Source of the DNA: Mesorhizobium sp. M2D.F.Ca.ET.226.01.1.1
GTDB lineage: Bacteria > Pseudomonadota > Alphaproteobacteria > Rhizobiales > Rhizobiaceae
Length of the DNA stretch: 64,000 nt
Direction of reading: 5' to 3'
Assembly: GCF_004022705.2 (NCBI RefSeq)
Contig: NZ_RZOY02000011.1
Coordinates: 62,001 to 126,000 of the forward strand
Numbering within the stretch: the stretch's first letter is position 1; each line of letters starts with the position of its first letter. The notes below the pieces were generated by a model, which saw only the letters and a list, made by a program, of their open reading frames with translations, made no database searches and had not been told where the DNA came from. Shown one piece after another: positions 59,732-64,000 of the stretch. Position numbers and translations under genes: made by a program.

Positions 59732-60796
59732 TCAGTTGACGACGGTAACAATATACCCTGCCTTGCGAAAATCCTCGACCAGTCCGTCCGGACCGGGCAG
59801 ATGCATGGCGCCAACGGCCATGAAGACATTGCCCTTGGCCAAAATCGGCCCGGCATGCGCCGCCATCACCTTGTTGCGGCTGGTGATCATCGTCTGCTCG
59901 AAGGCGGCATAGCCGGCCTTGTCGTCCGAGGAGTCCGGCAGCACGGCCTTGAACAGCGGCCAGAACATGCCGACCTCGCCACGCTGGTAGAGCACGATCA
60001 TCGTCTCGTTGACGTCATTCACCTTGTCGCCGAGCTTCATCGTCTCGACCAGGCTCTTCATGTGAAATTCGAGCGGCAGCGAGGCCATTGCGCGCAGCTG
60101 ATCGACTGCGGTTTCGAGCCCCTCGACGTCCTTGCCTAAAACCTTGGCATCCGACGCGAGCTTGACGTCCAGCACGGGTTCGCCGGCGCTCTGGCGCGCC
60201 ACCTCGCAAGCCGGCAATGCCATCATCGCCGACAGAATCCACGGCTTCATCTTTGCGACGCTCGCCGGCGGAATGCCGCGGGCGTCGAGCCCCTTGTTCA
60301 GCGCCGCCGCATCGTCCGGCGAGAGCAGCGACGACAGCGTGGTGTTGTCGGTGAACATCATCAGGCCGGGCTCGCTGGCCATCGCGCCCATCATCTTGGC
60401 CTTGTCGAGCGCATCGGTTGTTTCAATGATGATGGTGCCGGCGTCGTCATAGGCTTTTTGGGCGGCCGCCGGCAGCGTGGTGACACGCGTGTCGGTCATG
60501 TGCATGGTGCCGAACAGGTAGGACGGCTTTTCGCCCGATTTCTCCAGCTTCCACAACAGGCCCTTGCCGTTGGGAACGGCCGCCGCTTCGGTCTCGACCT
60601 TCTCGAAGGCGGCGGGATCGCTCTTTTCCAGCGCGGCCAAAAGATCGGTGCCGACGCAATTGGGCACCTCGGCATGAGCACGGCTGGCGAGCAGCAGAAC
60701 GACCAGGAAAGACAGGAAAAACAGCAGGTTGAGCGCTGCAAGCAGCTTCAACGAGACAAGGGCCGCGCGGTCGGCGATGGCGATGACGCGTTTCAT
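59732..60796 (-). CDS. TraB/GumN family protein
   Basis: 354 residues. An N-terminal hydrophobic segment (about 18-38) serves as a signal or anchor. The TraB/GumN (PF01963) core has LWKLEKSGEKPSYLFGTMHMTD, TIIIETTDALDKAKMMG and ILAKGNVFMAVGAMHLPGPDGLV with the metal-ligand-like GTMH and GAMHLPG His. These proteins are proposed metalloproteases (Tiki-like). Envelope location likely; role unknown. Confidence 0.9.
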   Translation of the reverse strand: MKRVIAIADRAALVSLKLLAALNLLFFLSFLVVLLLASRAHAEVPNCVGTDLLAALEKSDPAAFEKVETEAAAVPNGKGLLWKLEKSGEKPSYLFGTMHMTDTRVTTLPAAAQKAYDDAGTIIIETTDALDKAKMMGAMASEPGLMMFTDNTTLSSLLSPDDAAALNKGLDARGIPPASVAKMKPWILSAMMALPACEVARQSAGEPVLDVKLASDAKVLGKDVEGLETAVDQLRAMASLPLEFHMKSLVETMKLGDKVNDVNETMIVLYQRGEVGMFWPLFKAVLPDSSDDKAGYAAFEQTMITSRNKVMAAHAGPILAKGNVFMAVGAMHLPGPDGLVEDFRKAGYIVTVVN

Positions 60797-60931
60797 GGGG
60801 AAGCGTCATAGCGCTGAAAAGCGGCAAAACGGTTAATCCGGAGAATGAAATTGTCCCCGGTGCGGTCGGTTTTGACGTCCGCTCGGGTATTCGGATCGAA
60901 TACCGTGACGATTGGTTGAAACGCCCATTGC

Positions 60932-61118
60932 GTCGTCATCCACGGGCGGAGCAAGGAGCGGAGCGACGCGCGGAGGCCCGAGGATCCAGTCCGTTACCTG
61001 AGCCGAGGAATGCGGCGGTGCAGAATTCTGCACCGCTGCGGAGCGCCGGGGTCACCGCATGGATACCAGGGGTCTCCGCGACGGAGCTTCGCTCCTGCTC
61101 CGCCCTGGTATGACGACG
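60932..61118. repeat. Composite palindromic repeat, family G (copy 2)
   Basis: GTCGTCATCCACGGGCGGAG ... GGATCCAGTCCGTTACC ... a perfect 20-bp palindrome CGGTGCAGAATTCTGCACCG at 61016-61035 ... GGTCACCGCATGGATACC ... CGCCCTGGTATGACGACG. It accounts for most of the 330-nt gap between the TraB/GumN and xerC genes. Confidence 0.82.
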
Positions 61119-61126
61119 TCAGGGGA

Positions 61127-62083
61127 TCAGGCGCGGGGATGCGCGCGCTCGTAGATGTCGAGCAGCCTGGCCGTGTCGACGCCGGTATAGATCTGGGTGG
61201 TCGACAGGCTGGCGTGACCGAGCAGTTCCTGGATGGTGCGCAGGTCGCCGCCACGGCCGAGCAGATGGGTGGCGAAGGAATGGCGGAGCGCATGCGGCGT
61301 CGCCGTGTCGGGCAGGTTCAGCGCCGAGCGCAGCTTCGCCATCTCGCGCTGGACGATGGCCGGGTTGAGCGGTCCGCCGCGGGCGCCGCGGAACAAAAGG
61401 CCCTTGGGGTCGATATGGAAAGGGCAGAGCCGGCGGTATTCGGCGACCGCTTTGCGGGCCACAGGCAGCACCGGCACCAGTCGCGTCTTGCCGCCCTTGC
61501 CGGTGACGCGCAGCACGGTATCGTCTTCTGAAGCGAGATCGGCGCCGGCCAACCCCAGCGCTTCCGAAATACGCAGGCCGGAACCGTAAAGCAATGTCAG
61601 CACTGCGGCATTGCGGGCGGCGATCCAGGGTTCTTCCGCGAGTTGGCCCTCCATCGCCACGACCTTTCTGGCGTCGCTTGCCGTCAGCGGCTTGGGCAGC
61701 GACTTCGGCTGGCGGGGCGCGCGCAGTGCCGCAACGCCAGCCGCGTTGACCATCCCGCGTTTTTCGAGAAAGCGCAGCAGCGAGCGGATGCCGGCAAGGC
61801 CGCGCCCCAGCGTGCGGGCGCCGGCGCCTTCATTGCGACGCTTGGCGAGGAAGCCGCGCAGGTCGGAAGGGCGCAGGTCGGCGATGTCGGAAATGCCCGG
61901 CGGGCCACCGCAATGTCCGGTCAGGAAATGCAAGAACTGGCGCGTGTCGCGTTCATAGGCCTCGACGGTTTCCGGCGACAGCCGGCGCTCACGCGCCAGC
62001 GTCTTCAGCCAGGTCTCGCGCGCCGCCTGAAGGTCGGGTTTTGCCGGGATGAGGAATTCCTGCATCACGCCAGTTTCACGCAT
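61127..62083 (-). CDS. xerC: Tyrosine recombinase XerC
   Basis: 318 residues; starts at 62083 or at MQEFLIPAKP (62065). Catalytic residues of the tyrosine recombinases: Arg in GSGLRISEAL, Lys in TGKGGKTRLVP, HALRHSFATHLL (His-x-x-Arg), GH in LLGHASLSTTQIY, and Tyr in IYTGVD. With XerD it resolves chromosome dimers at dif. Length and position fit a housekeeping Xer, not a phage integrase. Confidence 0.93.
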   Translation of the reverse strand: MRETGVMQEFLIPAKPDLQAARETWLKTLARERRLSPETVEAYERDTRQFLHFLTGHCGGPPGISDIADLRPSDLRGFLAKRRNEGAGARTLGRGLAGIRSLLRFLEKRGMVNAAGVAALRAPRQPKSLPKPLTASDARKVVAMEGQLAEEPWIAARNAAVLTLLYGSGLRISEALGLAGADLASEDDTVLRVTGKGGKTRLVPVLPVARKAVAEYRRLCPFHIDPKGLLFRGARGGPLNPAIVQREMAKLRSALNLPDTATPHALRHSFATHLLGRGGDLRTIQELLGHASLSTTQIYTGVDTARLLDIYERAHPRA

Positions 62084-62163
62084 CCGGGTTAGGAAGCGGT
62101 GAAGAGGCGGTCATTGAAATGACGGCTTGAGGGGGATAGAGCAGGGCAAAGGAAGCGCCGCCG

Positions 62164-62760
62164 ATGTCGAAGCTCGAAAACCCCGTACAGATGGCCGTCA
62201 TCGGTGCCGCGCACGGCATCAAGGGCGAGCTCCGGGTAAAGACCTTTACCGGCGATCCGCTGGCGCTGGCCGACTATGGCCCGCTTTATGCCAAGGATGG
62301 CCGCGCCTTCCAGATCAACGATATCAGGCCGGCGGGCACCGTCGTCGTCGTGCGCTTCAAGGGTATAAACGATCGCAATGCCGCCGAGGCGCTGGCCGGC
62401 ACAGAGCTTTTCGTCGACCGCTCAGTGCTGCCGGATGACGGCGAGGAGGACGAGTTCTATCACGCCGATCTCATCGGGCTCGATGTCAGGGACGATACCG
62501 GCGTCATCGGTAAGGTCGTCGCCGTGCATAATTTCGGCGGCGGCGACATCCTCGATGTCACGCTTGCCGGCCGCAAGGGCGTGCTGATCCCGTTCACACA
62601 GGCCGCGGTGCCGCATGTCTCGATCGCCGAGGGTTTCGTCCAGGTCGATCCGCTGGCGGCGGGACTGGTCGATGACGAGGAGGACGAAGCGCCGAGCCGT
62701 TCCCGCTTCGACCCGAAGGGCAGGCCGCGCGGACCGAAGGATGCCGGGGGCAACCGTTGA
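62164..62760 (+). CDS. rimM: Ribosome maturation factor RimM
   Basis: 198 residues. MAVIGAAHGIKGELRVKTFTGDP opens the RimM N-terminal domain; the PRC-barrel follows with EFYHADLIGLDVRDDTGVIGKV in parts and VLIPFTQAAVPHV. A charged C-terminal tail (PSRSRFDPKGRPRGPKDAGG). RimM assists 30S head assembly around S19. It overlaps trmD by 4 nt. Its usual neighbour rpsP is at the other end of the window. Confidence 0.95.
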   Translation: MSKLENPVQMAVIGAAHGIKGELRVKTFTGDPLALADYGPLYAKDGRAFQINDIRPAGTVVVVRFKGINDRNAAEALAGTELFVDRSVLPDDGEEDEFYHADLIGLDVRDDTGVIGKVVAVHNFGGGDILDVTLAGRKGVLIPFTQAAVPHVSIAEGFVQVDPLAAGLVDDEEDEAPSRSRFDPKGRPRGPKDAGGNR

Positions 62761-63461
62761 ACTTTATCGCCTCGGTGCTGACGCTCTATCCGGAAATGTT
62801 CCCGGGCGCGCTCGGTCTGTCGCTTGCCGGCCGAGCGCTGGAGGCCGGGACATGGTCGCTGGAAGCGATCCAGATCCGCGATTTCGCCACCGACAAGCAT
62901 CGCACCGTCGACGACACGCCGGCCGGCGGCGGCGCCGGCATGGTGATGCGCGCCGACGTGCTGGCCAAGGCCATCGACCACGCCTCGCCGCCCGGCGATC
63001 CGCGCCCGCGCCTGTTGATGAGCCCGCGCGGCAAGCCGCTGACGCAGGCGCGCGTACGCGAGCTTGCCGCCGGGCCTGGCGCCGTCATCCTGTGCGGCCG
63101 CTTCGAGGGCGTCGACCAGCGGCTGATCGAGGCGCGGGCGCTGGAGGAGGTCTCGGTCGGTGATTTCATCCTGTCCGGTGGCGAGCCGGCCGCGCTGGTG
63201 TTGCTCGACGCCGTGGTGCGGCTGCTGCCGGGCGTCATGGGTAATGCGGTCTCGGGTGACGAAGAAAGCTTTGAGAACGGCCTGCTCGAGCATCCGCACT
63301 ATACGCGGCCGCAGGAGTTCGAGGGCCGGCCGATCCCGGATGTGCTGATTTCGGGCAACCACAAGAAGATTGCCGAATGGCGACGCGCCGAGGCCGAGAA
63401 GCTGACGCGGGAACGGCGGCCGGACTTGCTTGGCGCTATGCCTCAGCCCTTGGTGAAATAG
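62757..63461 (+). CDS. trmD: tRNA (guanine37-N1)-methyltransferase
   Basis: 234 residues from a TTG at 62757 that overlaps the rimM stop (TTGA). SPOUT knot: LTLYPEMFPG, DDTPAGGGAGMVMRADVL, LCGRFEGVDQRLIEAR, VGDFILSGGEPAALVLLDAVVRLLPGVMGN in parts, and HPHYTRP. It methylates G37 of tRNAs to prevent frameshifting. The end overlaps the convergent TauE/SafE gene by 19 nt. Confidence 0.96.
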   Translation: MNFIASVLTLYPEMFPGALGLSLAGRALEAGTWSLEAIQIRDFATDKHRTVDDTPAGGGAGMVMRADVLAKAIDHASPPGDPRPRLLMSPRGKPLTQARVRELAAGPGAVILCGRFEGVDQRLIEARALEEVSVGDFILSGGEPAALVLLDAVVRLLPGVMGNAVSGDEESFENGLLEHPHYTRPQEFEGRPIPDVLISGNHKKIAEWRRAEAEKLTRERRPDLLGAMPQPLVK

Positions 63462-64000
63462 TAGAAAGCCAGAAACAGGCCGACCGCGACGACGAAACCG
63501 CGCACGACGGCCTGCGGCACGCGCTTGGCGATCCATACCCCGGCATAGCCGCCGAGCGCCCCGCCCGGGATCATGACGATCGCCTGCGGCCAGGCAACGA
63601 CGCCCCCGGAAACGAACACCAGGATGGCGACAACCGCGATCACGATGGACAGCATGTTCTTCAGCGCGTTGAGCCGGTGGTAGTCGCCGGCCTGCGTCAG
63701 GCCGAGGGTGGCGAGCATCATCACGCCCATGCCGGCGCCGAAGAAGCCGCCATAGGCCGCGGTCGCGAATTGCGCGATTGAACCGGCGAGCGAGCCGACC
63801 GAGGCCTGGTGTTCCGGCCCCGCCGCCGGCTTCAGCCACGGTCCGGCGGCGAACAGGGCGGTCGCGGCGATCAGCAGCCAGGGCACAAGGGCGCGGAACG
63901 ACGGATTGGAGAGGGCGAGCAGGATGAGCGAGCCGGCCAGCGCGCCGAGCGCCGAGATCAGGCAAAGCAGCAGGGCGCCCCGCCAGAAATGCCGGATATC
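63443..64000 (-). CDS. TauE/SafE family sulfite exporter-like protein (5' end outside the window)
   Basis: 186 residues visible, open to the right edge, so the N-terminal part is missing. The C-terminal half of a TSUP permease: AQFATAAYGGFFGAGMGVMMLATLGL and LNALKNMLSIVIAVVAILVFV and PGGALGGYAGVWIAKRVP, the paired TauE/SafE repeat. Inner-membrane export of sulfur-containing organic anions or sulfite is known for some members. Overlaps the trmD end. Confidence 0.88.
   Translation of the reverse strand, partial: DIRHFWRGALLLCLISALGALAGSLILLALSNPSFRALVPWLLIAATALFAAGPWLKPAAGPEHQASVGSLAGSIAQFATAAYGGFFGAGMGVMMLATLGLTQAGDYHRLNALKNMLSIVIAVVAILVFVSGGVVAWPQAIVMIPGGALGGYAGVWIAKRVPQAVVRGFVVAVGLFLAFYYFTKG

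Noticed and set aside
61127..62083. Phage or island integrase
   Set aside because: Sequence and size fit housekeeping XerC, there are no tRNA gene, att repeats or phage genes next to it.

Overview
The window is GC-rich chromosomal DNA of an alphaproteobacterium, most likely a Mesorhizobium or close relative in the Phyllobacteriaceae. The support is the gene content and order (acnA-ccm genes; yciB-ftsY-mtaB-dapF; mdh-sucC-sucD-sucA-sucB-lpdA), an Omp19/AprI-type lipoprotein, an IalB-family protein, an Omp25/31-type beta barrel, DUF1127, DUF1328, DUF2794 and DUF1236 proteins, and a very high density of rhizobial-type palindromic repeats. I see no prophage, insertion sequence, CRISPR array, tRNA or rRNA. 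The species was inferred from these features, not from a database search.

Layout. 1-5 kb: DoxX-like fragment, SRPBCC protein, glycine-zipper lipoprotein, then rpsP, chorismate mutase and ffh on the minus strand, and a CPBP protease. 5-20 kb: mostly single genes, including a DUF1236/SH3 protein, a zinc peptidase, a MltB-like transglycosylase, argG, a LysE exporter, an outer-membrane barrel, rlmN, a Met-rich periplasmic protein, a ClC antiporter, IalB, YkvA, PhhB, a low-molecular-weight phosphatase and ThpR. 20-27 kb: the tesA / ABC ATPase / FtsX-like permease cluster, a Bax-inhibitor-1 protein with a probable ybhL leader, a GNAT acetyltransferase, DUF2794, a candidate structured small RNA and a DUF1223 protein. 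27-33 kb: a frameshifted ceramidase gene, acnA, and ccmA-ccmB-ccmD-ccmG with no ccmC. 33-46 kb: small enzymes, yciB, ftsY, mtaB, dapF, an MBL hydrolase, a VOC protein, the Omp19-like lipoprotein and zapE. 46-59 kb: the TCA-cycle cluster mdh, sucC, three small inserted genes, sucD, sucA, sucB, two further genes, lpdA, then a TPP enzyme of the acetolactate synthase family. 59-64 kb: an Ala-Pro protein, a TraB/GumN protein, xerC, rimM, trmD and a TauE/SafE fragment.

How the genes work together. mdh, sucA, sucB, lpdA, sucC, sucD and acnA cover aconitase, the 2-oxoglutarate dehydrogenase complex, succinyl-CoA synthetase and malate dehydrogenase. Ffh and FtsY are the two GTPases of co-translational membrane targeting. 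rpsP, rimM and trmD serve ribosome and tRNA maturation. RlmN and MtaB are radical-SAM RNA modification enzymes. The ccm genes serve cytochrome c maturation.

Most notable observations: (1) two copies of a 132-bp (44-codon) palindromic repeat lie in frame inside the linker of ftsY; (2) rpsP and rimM-trmD, normally adjacent, sit at opposite ends of the window in exactly the orientation that one ~61-kb inversion would give; (3) ccmC is missing between ccmB and ccmD; (4) an intrinsic terminator with no upstream gene follows a strongly folded ~130-nt region, a candidate small RNA; (5) at least eight families of composite palindromic repeats occupy most of the larger intergenic gaps, one with ~8-nt-periodic GGGAGTA-type units and 26-bp perfect arms between sucD and sucA.
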